A stretch of 64,000 bases of DNA. It comes from Nymphaea colorata (lineage: Eukaryota > Streptophyta > Magnoliopsida > Nymphaeales > Nymphaeaceae). The position numbers and the translations under genes are program-made. The notes beneath the pieces are model-generated. The model was not told where the DNA came from. It saw only the letters and a list, made by a program, of their open reading frames with translations, and ran no database searches. Below, one piece after another: positions 60,301-64,000 of this stretch; within the stretch, counting starts at the first letter, position 1; every line of letters begins with the position of its first letter. The stretch is from contig NC_045144.1 of assembly GCF_008831285.2 (NCBI RefSeq), forward strand, positions 5,538,575-5,602,574, read 5' to 3'.

Positions 60301-60653
60301 TTATCTTCCCTCTTTCTCAATATTTTCTCTCTTTCTCAACATATTGGTGTGTAACGTCTTCTGTGTGACATAGCAGCTGAGCCAGTTTAATGTTCTAAAA
60401 AATTTTTGTTCCCCTAATCTTTTTCTCAATGTATCAGTGTGTATCATCTTCTAATGTGACATAGCAGCTAAGCGTCTTCAATGTTCTAAAAGGATTTTGT
60501 TTCCCTGTAAGCCACATTTATTGACCAATTATTATTTTCTTCTATCTCTAATATTATGCATCAATTTGATATGCAGATGCACATCGCCAACGTATTGTCA
60601 ATTGGATCAATGCAACCGGTGGAACATCATCAGCTTTTGATGTCACTACCAAG
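24510..60653 (+). CDS. Plastid-type alpha-amylase (GH13) with long N-terminal coiled coil, 12 exons seen, 3' end beyond window
   Basis: The predicted enzyme hydrolyses internal alpha-1,4 bonds of starch or glucans. Spliced coding exons are 24510-24652, 24729-24789, 24878-26387, 26512-26543, 34370-34502, 38336-38433, 44033-44077, 50913-51018, 54760-54886, 55086-55201 and 60577-60653. All junctions are GT-AG and the frame holds for 816 codons. Residues 1-68 look like a plastid transit peptide (basic and Ser-rich, few acidic residues). Residues about 100-440 are a heptad-like, Ala/Glu/Lys-rich coiled coil. Residues about 485-582 are a basic linker ending in GTGTGREIV. GH13 starts at FQGFNWESW (residue 583). 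Catalytic regions seen are I (DVVLNH, 663-668), II (GWRLDFV, nucleophile D749, R747) and III (GEYWD, acid/base E774). Region IV and the C-terminal domain are not in the window. Arabidopsis AMY3 has CBM45 starch-binding modules N-terminally; I see no such module here. I recall similar coiled-coil amylases in other angiosperms, but this is not checked. Confidence 0.9.
24729..24789 (+). CDS. Amylase gene exon 3
   Basis: A 61-base exon between GTTACAG and a GG|GTAAGA donor. It completes the split Arg codon and continues the presumed transit region (RGLFRLPVSASG). Introns on both sides are only 76 and 88 bases, very unlike the later introns. Confidence 0.8.
24878..26387 (+). CDS. Amylase gene exon 4, coiled-coil region
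   Basis: A 1510-base exon encodes residues 69-571. The reading frame is open from the acceptor; there is no need to start at the GTG at 24956. The segment is dominated by A, E, K, Q and L with heptad spacing and almost no Pro until about residue 440, as in a long parallel coiled coil. A low-charge Gly/Asp patch and a basic stretch (MARRIRSLLPRFPPRK) follow. The donor TTAG|GTTAGC directly precedes an in-frame stop that would appear if intron 4 were retained. Confidence 0.9.
26512..26543 (+). CDS. Amylase gene exon 5 (32-base microexon)
   Basis: This microexon encodes EPGTGTGREIV, which links the coiled coil to the GH13 domain. It lies between TAATGCAG and GTG|GTAACT. The phase fits both neighbours exactly, which supports it despite its size. 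The 7.8-kb intron 5 follows. Confidence 0.85.
27241..27262. repeat. (CA)n microsatellite in intron 5
   Basis: Eleven CA units followed by TACATA variants. A 21-base tandem repeat (GTGTCTCTAAGATTTAGTCT, 26989-27030) lies shortly before it. Confidence 0.9.
28910..28945. repeat. (CT)n-(C)n microsatellite, with (TTC)n at 28725-28760
   Basis: Two pyrimidine tracts in intron 5. The TTC tract gives Phe/Leu-rich or Arg-rich open frames at 28531-28880 that are not genes. Confidence 0.9.
29091..29320 (+). repeat. Two tandem 115-bp repeats beside the hAT relic
   Basis: Units 29091-29205 and 29206-29320 differ at only a few bases. They lie just downstream of the transposase C-terminus (on the - strand) and could be subterminal repeats of the element. 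Confidence 0.85.
29340..31577 (-). pseudogene. Decayed hAT-family transposase in amylase intron 5
   Basis: Read on the - strand, blocks appear in the order expected for plant hAT transposases of the DUF659 type. 31577-31221 encodes a basic N-terminal part. 30973-30590 encodes a DUF659-like block with the GPENIVYFITNNAANY and YWSPYIAHCINLMLQDIG motifs. About 30260-29980 has QLHQPLHAAAYYLNP. About 29880-29740 has the C-terminal dimerisation motif ending KKRNRLEHKRLNDI. Frames are broken by several stops and shifts, so it is not functional. I could not define terminal inverted repeats or a target duplication. Confidence 0.85.
31578..34369. other. Right part of intron 5, no gene recognised
   Basis: It holds AT-rich sequence, the hairpin at 32197 and GGATTTCAAG-like decayed repeats. 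32100-32180 has G and T homopolymers. Nothing coding. Confidence 0.5.
32197..32220. repeat. Hairpin with 10-base arms in intron 5
   Basis: CGGCTGTATC and GATACAGCCG around a TCAT loop, beside TGTATCG words at 32190 and 32270. It could mark the far end of the hAT relic, but this is not shown. Confidence 0.6.
34370..34502 (+). CDS. Amylase gene exon 6, start of GH13 barrel
   Basis: It encodes residues 583-626, from FQGFNWESW to PPPTESVAPQ. These are hallmark motifs of the first beta strands of plant alpha-amylases. The acceptor is GTGAATGCAG and the donor is TCAAG|GTTTAG. Confidence 0.93.
36547..37899 (+). repeat. 466-bp tandem duplication in intron 6; second copy interrupted
   Basis: Copy 1 spans 36547-37012. 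Copy 2 begins at 37013, matches it almost base for base, is interrupted by a 413-bp element at 37208-37620, and resumes to about 37897. Small differences (for example 2 bases near 37170) show the copies are not brand new. Confidence 0.92.
37208..37620. mobile_element. 413-bp nonautonomous DNA element (MITE), 8-bp target duplication, hAT-like
   Basis: Termini CTATGTCACACGG and CCGTGTGACATAG are perfect 13-base inverted repeats. GTGCCCGA flanks both ends (37200-37207 and 37621-37628) and occurs once at the matching site of copy 1 of the duplication, so the empty site is visible. An 8-bp duplication points to hAT. The interior is rich in GGTACGGGTA and CGGTGTCG motifs and holds a palindrome at 37501-37527. 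No coding capacity. Confidence 0.9.
38336..38433 (+). CDS. Amylase gene exon 7
   Basis: It encodes residues 627-659 (GYMPSDLYNLNSAYGT...), the conserved segment in plant alpha-amylases that follows the TESV motif. The acceptor is TTTGCAG and the donor is CTG|GTATCA. A 5.2-kb copia element sits in the next intron, 129 bases downstream. Confidence 0.93.
38563..38869 (+). repeat. 5' LTR of the copia element
   Basis: It begins TGTTAAGTCTGTACG and ends GATTCTCACA, 307 bp, matching 43462-43768. It contains a direct repeat of GGATCGGGTCT and a near-perfect palindrome with 12-base arms (38602-38627). TTTTAATAATAG near 38720 could serve in polyadenylation. Confidence 0.96.
38870..38885 (+). other. 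Primer binding site (initiator Met tRNA type)
   Basis: TGGTATCAGAGCCAGG follows the 5' LTR directly and matches the usual plant copia site complementary to the 3' end of initiator methionine tRNA. A 38-base tandem repeat (38915-38952 and 38953-38990) lies in the leader between this site and gag. Confidence 0.93.
39162..42497 (+). CDS. Copia gag-pol polyprotein, N-terminal 1111 codons, cut by frameshift
   Basis: One open frame carries gag (UBN2-like, residues about 15-230), a zinc knuckle CX2CX4HX4C (290-303), protease DSGA (365-368), the integrase HHCC motif (from H509) and the integrase DD35E triad D573, D636, E672, with 35 residues between the last two. The reverse transcriptase palm starts near residue 940 (VGSKWVYKLK, LDVKNAFLHG, SLYGLKQASR). 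The frame is lost near 42480 just before the YVDD box, which is encoded at 42487-42498 in the next frame. The ORF therefore ends in 'TYLCR' and stop. Confidence 0.95.
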   Translation: MDQPAPSLLSSSFLSQLISQKLNHSNYLTWKRQIVPFIKSHRLYGHIDGTTPAPPKYVNREIKKTVVGDKGVGASAGSEISFEYETLPESNPEYEVWLAHDQSLVAYITSTLSEEVLGGIDDDLTALELWSTLATTYSQVSEARFLQLRRQFQDIKRGTRTVLEYLNEIKSVSDQLAAIGHPVSDKDKVQQALSGLGTEFDIFCTALEVLPVLPSFEDLKAKLFQHEASRVQRHNLVPSNSHNVLITGTHALQGNRTRSWTPQTGMGRGILPTPPGMNTTSATSRRIPTCFYCNKKGHVKSECWHNPQNKNSQVRRENRTVAGSAPSSSGSNPTSKVSADVQQLLMTALSKLNLKQNEQGEWYVDSGAAAHVTGDTGNLSSVSPYLDQGSVVTGDGSHHTISHIGNAQISMGSSSIPLKNVLVVPSVKKNIISVSKLIDDTHSSVEFTPSSVYVKDAQTKKTFAEGTRKGDMYVLEEAPKLSKPHPPDSCSSSHNEVNVAEYNKPSIWHGRLAHCSQSFVRSLVADGLLDKSSLSSVSESSMCSSCHLCKSHALPFQSINKRASRIFDTIYSDVWGPAPIPSSSGSRYYVIFIDSYSRHTWIHFMKHKSEVFRLFTQFHALVRNKYSSNIVHFQCDGGGEFISNEFTEYLLDNGITRQISCSHTPQQNGIAERKHRHIVESALSMMHDTDLPMTLWTEAFHTAVHVINRLPLALLDGKSPYFLLHQEQPRYEELRVFGCVCYVHVDVFLRNKFQDRAILCRFVGYAENYKGYRCYNPKTGRVHISRHVVFDENRLQDPKATCMTLKDKNEIYDTWLHAEILRQGTDRLIEHEEQDVNEAETLVRDSLDSMPSSSQPHDSPIHSRFSGLVYSRRSAPNAAPRQSQRVRHPIDRWVSYNNFSLDFQLFMTEVSKKVEPKSYHHASKEKCWVEAMNEEMAALHECQTWQIVPRPTDKNVVGSKWVYKLKYKPDGSIDRHKARLVARGFTQQYGEDYDETFSPVIKMGTIRVIIFLAVSYGWPLYQLDVKNAFLHGILKEEVYMEQPPGYNTHDPQKWVCKLHKSLYGLKQASRSWFDRFSHHIQQAGFLRSSLDHSLFMYHTEEANHLVTYLCR
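42481..43467 (+). pseudogene. Copia pol 3' part (RT active site to RNase H), separated by frameshift and one stop
   Basis: The frame from 42481 continues the reverse transcriptase with YVDD and is interrupted by a TAG at 42643-42645. It then runs open from 42667 to the end through RNase H, with YTDADWAG, STEAEYRA and CDNQSA motifs and the usual tail with ADLFTKGL. Both lesions look like single mutations: a one-base indel and a probable CAG to TAG change. This copy should not make a working reverse transcriptase without recoding. Confidence 0.93.
43451..43461 (+). other. Polypurine tract of the copia element
   Basis: TTGAGGGGGGC lies directly before the 3' LTR, as in most plant copia elements. 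The pol stop is inside this region. Confidence 0.9.
43462..43768 (+). repeat. 3' LTR of the copia element
   Basis: This 307-bp copy shows no differences from the 5' LTR by eye. It is followed by target duplication CCCAT and then by intron 7 sequence leading to exon 8, 264 bases downstream of the LTR. Confidence 0.96.
44033..44077 (+). CDS. Amylase gene exon 8 (45 bases, catalytic region I)
   Basis: This exon of 15 codons encodes ALGDVVLNHRCAQKQ, conserved GH13 region I with the Asp and the Asn-His pair. The acceptor is TTTTTGCAG and the donor is CAA|GTAAGA. It is isolated between introns of 5.6 and 6.8 kb. Confidence 0.93.
44416..45155 (+). repeat. Direct duplication of about 220 bp in intron 8
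   Basis: 44416-44642 and 44939-45155 share a long series of words (TCTAATGCTATT, GATAAGAGTGTC, GTTGGCAATG, ATGAAGAAGGATA, ACATGTTTG). Divergence is about a quarter. Unique AT-rich sequence lies between them. Confidence 0.8.
45529..46346 (+). repeat. Direct duplication of about 360 bp in intron 8
   Basis: 45529-45884 and 45981-46346 share AAATCACTACTAA, CAAGATA, CAACCAAT, TCTAAATTC, TTTTATAGAAGA and TTGCATTCA/TTGCGTTCA words in the same order. They are old copies, offset by roughly 455 bases. Confidence 0.8.
46504..46760. repeat. GA-rich purine tract in intron 8
   Basis: A (GA)n run at 46514-46538 grades into about 200 bases of purine-rich sequence with repeated GGGATGCTG(G/A)A words at about 46534, 46573 and 46652. 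Confidence 0.8.
46810..47561. mobile_element. Probable 752-bp TIR element in intron 8
   Basis: The left end AATGTTTTGAAACTC... and the right end ...GGTTTAAAACATTGAC are inverted copies continued by CGAGTC words. TGGAACC occurs directly outside both ends (46803-46809, 47562-47568), suggesting a 7-8 base target duplication. The interior is AT-rich and noncoding. Confidence 0.5.
47876..47924. repeat. Inverted repeat with perfect 15-base arms
   Basis: GACTCGGCCAAGTCA (47876-47890) pairs with TGACTTGGCCGAGTC (47910-47924) across a 19-base loop. GACTCGGCC words are frequent in plant hAT-like element ends, so this may be an element terminus. Confidence 0.85.
49853..49936. repeat. (TA)n microsatellite, about 84 bp, intron 8
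   Basis: The longest simple repeat in the window, uninterrupted. It precedes the GC-rich group II-like island by about 100 bases. Confidence 0.97.
50040..50290 (+). pseudogene. Probable nuclear copy of a plant mitochondrial group II intron 3' end
   Basis: This GC-rich island in AT-rich intron 8 contains a 34-base domain V-like hairpin (50215-50248). The stem is GAGCC/GGTTC, followed by a two-base bulge side and a GAGA (GNRA-type) tetraloop. The sequence after it resembles the 3' end of plant nad-type introns as I recall them. The limits are approximate and the exact source intron is not identified. It could also be a noncoding RNA relic of another kind. Confidence 0.5.
50913..51018 (+). CDS. 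Amylase gene exon 9
   Basis: It encodes residues 675-709 (NPNGVWNIFGG...QGRGNPSS), domain B of plant alpha-amylases, including the DDPNFQGRGN segment. The acceptor is GATTCCAG and the donor is AGTG|GTATGC. Confidence 0.93.
51440..52323 (+). mobile_element. Degraded copia 3' end (RNase H, polypurine tract) plus LTR, intron 9
   Basis: 51460-51780 encodes, across shifts, RNase H-like words (SLSSTKA, CCNNKSD, DERTKHV, LTEFFTKAL). A GTTTGAGGGAGG tract precedes TGTTAAAATTG at 51836. An LTR-like stretch runs to about 52323 (TG...CA) and includes a GACTCCAACAGCTC segment shared with LTR-like stretches at 53.4 and 57.8 kb. Confidence 0.75.
52330..52998 (+). mobile_element. Second degraded copia 3' end with 270-bp LTR, intron 9
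   Basis: 52340-52700 encodes RNase H remnants (ARSSTKAEYR, KCIEIDQHFI, VDLFTKGLMK) with stops and shifts. CTTGAGGGGGGAC (polypurine tract) is followed by an LTR from TGTTAAGACATA (52729) to TTCTAACA (52998). It lies directly against the previous remnant, in the same orientation. The first half of both elements is missing. Confidence 0.8.
53274..53560 (+). repeat. Probable solo copia LTR, intron 9
   Basis: It starts TGTTAGGATATAG and contains TGTTGGAGTCCCTAACGGCT, AGTCCTCCAACAGCTC and, at the end, a TTTACTTAATAAAG polyadenylation-like site. It is similar in plan to 51836-52323 and to the reverse complement of 57620-58075. The right end is uncertain. Confidence 0.55.
54268..54287 (-). other. 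Relict copia primer binding site on the - strand
   Basis: ACTCTGATACCATGTTGTAA is the reverse complement of ...ACAACA-TGGTATCAGAGT, an LTR end joined to an initiator-Met primer site. An LTR would lie to the right (54280 onward) and internal sequence to the left. Both sides are too decayed to delimit. Confidence 0.55.
54760..54886 (+). CDS. Amylase gene exon 10 (catalytic region II)
   Basis: It encodes GDIFHAAPNIDHSQ through GWRLDFV. By family knowledge Asp749 is the nucleophile and Arg747 the invariant Arg. The acceptor is GGTGCAG and the donor is GTAAG|GTGGAT. Confidence 0.94.
55086..55201 (+). CDS. Amylase gene exon 11 (catalytic region III)
   Basis: It encodes RGFSGHYVKEYIE through FAIGEYWDSLSYEGG...YNQ. 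Glu774 is the predicted acid/base. The acceptor is TTTGCAG and the donor is CAAG|GTAGTC. Intron 10 before it is only 199 bases. Confidence 0.94.
55202..57059. other. Left part of intron 11, no gene recognised
   Basis: 55690-55790 and 56380-56450 contain decayed GGTGTTGGTGCTGG and CACATGGGTGGGTATGGG words that recall the 413-bp MITE family. The remainder is AT-rich. Confidence 0.45.
57060..58075 (-). mobile_element. Copia 5' part (LTR, primer site, gag start), - strand, intron 11
   Basis: On the - strand an LTR-like stretch runs from TGGCCATTAGC at 58075 to about 57620. A TTTGGTACCAAAGC primer-like site and then gag remnants follow (57560-57060, words ARLEHANEA, WNCPQGTLLRQKQL, PEFDIVKTSLVH) with stops. 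Nothing of pol remains on the left. Confidence 0.65.
58082..58470 (+). repeat. Probable solo LTR of the related family, + strand
   Basis: It begins TGTTGAAATTTAAGG right beside the - strand LTR. It contains the same kind of AGCTGTTTGAGCTGTCCC...AACAGCC segment, a CTATAAATGAGGG TATA-like region and GTACAGCTATAAG. The end is uncertain. Confidence 0.5.
58579..59709 (-). pseudogene. Copia gag relic on the - strand, intron 11
   Basis: From 59650 downward the - strand encodes gag N-terminal words (SSVKLDETNYARWLHTFM), then QVEQEAHKMQQGDQTLVQYY near 59300. A cysteine-bearing stretch (CGRSRQLEDRCWSKNGCPH) near 58930 resembles a degraded zinc knuckle. Stops and shifts separate the blocks. It belongs to an element different from, or a different copy than, the one at 57060-58075. 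Confidence 0.75.
59970..60190 (+). mobile_element. Short copia RNase H tail remnant, + strand
   Basis: The frame from 59973 includes words resembling the pol tail (NYIRSKMKVE, AKMFTEGSTIHWFWNLRSKLSTI). A TTTGAGGGAGG tract at about 60163 would be the polypurine tract. Upstream pol and the LTR are not recognisable. It lies about 390 bases before exon 12. Confidence 0.6.
60331..60510 (+). repeat. Tandem duplication of about 90 bp before exon 12
   Basis: Two units (from 60331 and 60420) share TTTCTCAA, GTGTGTA, GTCTTC/ATCTTC, TGTGACATAGCAGCT and AATGTTCTAAAA. The second ends 66 bases before the exon 12 acceptor. Confidence 0.8.
60577..60653 (+). CDS. Amylase gene exon 12, last exon in the window
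   Basis: It encodes DAHRQRIVNWINATGG through FDVTTK. The acceptor is GATATGCAG and the donor is AAG|GTTCTC. The segments expected next (Trp-rich stretch, region IV with its catalytic Asp, C-terminal domain) were not found in 60654-64000, so they should lie in the next window. Confidence 0.92.
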
Positions 60654-61389
60654 GTTCTCTCACTCTCCTTGGTCGCTACTTGATAAATGTCGTAAATGAA
60701 TTGAAAACTGAATTGCCTTCTCTTTTTGGTTAAAATGAAATTCTCGTTACTTCGTAATGATGATTTCCTGTAATTTTTGCAACTAAGAACTGAGTAATTT
60801 AATTCAGTTTATCATTATGACGTTATTTGATATGATTGGTTGACCATGCTAATTAGCTACAAAGCGGTGTATCATTAGCTGATGAAGTAATATTTCACCT
60901 CTTCTAAAAGCAGGGCGTGTCTGATGGACTAGAAAAACATAAGTGGAGAATTTTTTTGGGTGTTTGTTGAGGGAGAAAAATAGTTACTCCTGGAAAAGGT
61001 CAACATATACAATGTATATACGTACTCACACAAAGTGAACAACTACACAGAAGCTGATATTCTAACATAGGGCCAATTCAGACACTCTAATTCTGTCTAG
61101 CAACCAATAAACAGAAGGTAGATGCTCAATGCATACAGTACAAGCAAAAACTCATATGCAATCAGTAATTATGAACACTAAACCAGATTTATATCTGACT
61201 TAAACATGCGTACTAATCTGAAAATAATTGAATTCAGAAAAAAAAAAATCAATTCATAAACTGACTGGAAATCACAGGCAACTATAGAGGAGCCCTGATT
61301 ATTAAACGCTCCTGTAATCCCCTCCAATGGAAGCCCCACAAAAAGTCGACAATTATGGAAGAAGGCCACACATCAGCCACATCTGACCC

Positions 61390-61426
<37 letters not shown>

Positions 61427-62534
61427 TTGCTATTGTCTTTTACATGTTGTACTGAAATATGGATCCATCCACCAGGTGGTTCCCCATTCCTTGTTCTATA
61501 GTACTACAGTCAACTGTCAAGAACTTTTTTTTTTGGTTTCCTAAATAATGGAAAAACACATTGCTTTGGGTCTCGATTTTACATTCAGTTGATGATAAAA
61601 AGGGATCCAATCCCCCATTGCTACAATGGGCATTCACCTCATTGTATTTTGAAGAGAACAAATAGAGAGAAAGAAAGCAAGGGATTGAAGGAGATAAAGG
61701 GAGGAAGAGGGGTTTCCAATCTCACCAGTAGGGACAGAGATAAACTTACCTTGCCAAAGGTGGAACACCGTGGCTGCTACACAGGTGAGATGGGAGTTGT
61801 TGCCACAGATGTCTCTCCCCAGGTTGAATGGGAGAGATGAACAAGAAGCTGCCCCAACGGACAAGAGAGATATGCTGGGGTGAAAAGTCGGATACAAAAG
61901 GGTCTGATTTTTACCCTGCCTGGGTCCGACTTTCACCCTGGAAATTTTCACCCAAAATCACTGGATTTCAGGTGAAAGATTTCACGTGTTTGCTGGAGCA
62001 GGGGAAATCTGTACAAATTCCCTTCCTTTACAGTATTTCCCTGCCCCATCAATTGGGTCCTAATACTCAGGATCTTGCGATAAGTGCAGGGTTTTGGACG
62101 AAAGAATGGAGCTTGAGGTCAACCAAGTCTGGCCTTTGCATATATTGATATTGGTGTTTTGGACCAATGTAACAAATGCCTAAGTCTTTTTACATTATAC
62201 TATATGTAACATAGAGCCATATAAATCAATAAGTAAAAAAAACAAAACAAATCACATAAAAGTAACATAATGGACATAAATACAGCTTTCCACCAAACTA
62301 GTTGCTTGGTCAACTTCATATCTGCACCTTGCTAGGTGGGCAAGGAAAAAAAGAGTTGGGTGTTTGTATGTTCTCAACACAATGTATGATTTTCTAGCAG
62401 TTCTGGATAAAACACACTAAAATGAACTAAGCAGCCTAAAAGTTTGCAAGGAAATAAACTAAGCAACTTAGAAAATGTACTAATAAAACAAACTAGAGTC
62501 CTACATGTAAATGTGAAACTAAACTAAATAAGAG
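60654..62534. other. Intron 12, first part
   Basis: No amylase exon found. 61580-62150 is GC-richer with an inverted repeat (GGGTGAAAAGTCGG near 61876 and TCCGACTTTCACCC near 61926) and may be a transposon end. A CT/CA compound tract is at 61388-61425. Confidence 0.5.
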
Positions 62535-62773
62535 AGAGATGCCTCAAGGGGTGTAGTGCAACTAGGTGGCAAGGCAAAGCCACTCAAGGGGGTTTGAATC
62601 CCATGGTTGCTGTCATACTTCAGTGTATTCTTCCTTTGGGCTGCAAACAGTGACAAACATGACACCTAAGTTGTTGAAGCAAGTCAGAACCTTGGAGGCA
62701 TACGGGCATAGCCTTGGGGGTTTTACGGCAAAACCGGTTTCCCCCAAGTAAACATTTTTTTTTAAAAAAAAAG
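62535..62773 (+). mobile_element. tRNA-derived SINE with 11-bp target duplication, intron 12
   Basis: The head has a tRNA-like A box (TAGTGCAACTAGG, from about 62553) and B box (GGTTTGAATCC, 62591-62601) at pol III spacing. The body is unrelated and the tail is T/A-rich. CTAAATAAGAG flanks both ends (62524-62534 and 62774-62784), the direct repeat expected from LINE-assisted insertion. Confidence 0.8.
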
Positions 62774-62784
62774 CTAAATAAGAG

Positions 62785-64000
62785 GTATTATCAATGTAAC
62801 ACTCCAATGTCATACACAAGTAACCACGACAAGGAAATAGATATAGATTTTTTTTTTTTTTGGGTGTGTAGCGGAGGCAAAATAATCACACATCTACATA
62901 GTTTGACGTAGGCCCGATCTGTCTATTGTGTATAGATAACTTGCCTGCGTAATTAGCTCACGGAATGATCTATCCTAGCAGTTAATGTTGCTAATGAAAA
63001 ACACCTATTAATAAAAAACATTACTTTATATATATGTTGGAGAGCCACGTCTCGCAAGTCTTAGTCTCAAACACCATAAAGCTGTACAAGTATGTACAAA
63101 CAAAAGTGCATACGAGAAATGTATATGACATTGTCATATTACTTTCCAGCAATCCCCCATCCCTTTAGCCGGCCGATCAACAAGCATCATTTGTCATATA
63201 GTGAGAACCTAATGAAGGCAAATAGTCATATCATCAACACAACGGTTGAGTACAATGAAAATCATAACTAGATTTTTGATATATCAATTGAATGTAAAGT
63301 TTATATATTGTATTGATTGTTAAAATAATAATGAATGAGTATCATTATTGAAAGCAAGCTCACTCCAACACTGGTGAGTCATAATTCTAAAGGTTCACTA
63401 AGTTTGGTTTTCGATTTCTTCGGCATTTCAATGAATCAGACTCAATCTGGGTCACACGGAAACCAATCACATCAGTGACAATAAAGAAAGCTGATAAATA
63501 AACAAACAAATAAATAAATAGACAATTCATAATCTCATGAATTTTTATAATGCATATACACGCACCCGCCTCAATAAGATCACATGATGCCACCCAGCTC
63601 GTCGGTGTATTTAGTGCAAACTGTTGCACAGCTTACTGTCTCAAACAGTGAGTCACTGAGAGTGTTGCATAGTTTGGGGTAACCATTGTCGTGACTCACA
63701 TTTCGTTGAGCTCAACTGTGTTACTGCAGTAAGTGCATCCCACACTCGCTGCCTCACTATGGGGATGGGCTCCTTTAAGTGGCCCGGGAAAGAAGCATTT
63801 TATCAATCCCTGCATTCAGGGAAGGTTCCACTCACGGGTCCCCAGACCCCTATGCCATCCAACCTGGCCTCTTTTATGTTTTATAGTTGGGTTCGACTTT
63901 TCATAGTCACAACATGTGCCAATGTTGGATTTTCCATTTGCAGCATACTGTGCTGCTATCGGACTCTCCCTTTATACCATCAACCCAAAAATATAAAACC
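62785..64000. other. Intron 12, last part in window
   Basis: No exon or element recognised. 63640-63900 is GC-richer and unexplained; its words do not match any amylase segment that should follow. Confidence 0.45.

Noticed and set aside
62553-62601. A tRNA gene
   Set aside because: The A and B boxes are present but no full cloverleaf forms, and the target duplication marks a SINE.
63660-63900. A further amylase exon in the GC-richer patch near the right edge
   Set aside because: None of the three frames gives the conserved segments expected after exon 12.

Overview
The window is plant nuclear DNA. It is AT-rich, has GT-AG introns of up to about 7.8 kb, and is crowded with plant transposable elements (Ty1/copia, hAT-like, foldback, a tRNA-derived SINE) and long TA, GA and CA microsatellites. 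A flowering plant with a repeat-rich genome fits best; I cannot name the species.

The only convincing host gene runs on the + strand from about 23.45 kb past the right edge. By joining exons through GT-AG sites with preserved frame I could trace a 5'UTR exon and eleven coding exons (24510 to 60653, 816 codons). The product has a short N-terminal region resembling a plastid transit peptide, a long alanine/glutamate-rich coiled coil, a basic linker, and then a plant alpha-amylase domain (GH13) closest to the plastid AMY3-type enzymes. Catalytic regions I, II and III are present. Region IV and the C-terminal barrel domain must lie beyond base 64000.

Bases 1 to 23000 hold no complete gene that I can support. 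They contain two degraded exon fragments of recognisable genes on the - strand (cohesin RAD21/SYN N-terminus near 3.4 kb; D-2-hydroxyglutarate dehydrogenase C-terminus near 10.0 kb), two unassigned candidate terminal exons, an 81-bp minisatellite, a 3-kb foldback element (about 12.1 to 15.1 kb), a four-copy dispersed repeat (17.3 to 20.2 kb) and a small inverted-repeat element with target duplication (22.4 kb).

The introns of the amylase gene are repeat reservoirs. Intron 5 has a decayed hAT transposase. Intron 6 has a 466-bp tandem duplication, one copy carrying a 413-bp MITE with an 8-bp target duplication. Intron 7 has a copia element of 5206 bp with two identical 307-bp LTRs and a 5-bp target duplication, whose pol is nevertheless broken twice. 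Intron 8 has local duplications, a TIR element and what looks like a mitochondrial group II intron domain V. Introns 9 and 11 have several older copia remnants of related LTR families in both orientations. Intron 12 has a SINE with an 11-bp target duplication.

All calls come from reading the sequence; no alignment or database search was run.
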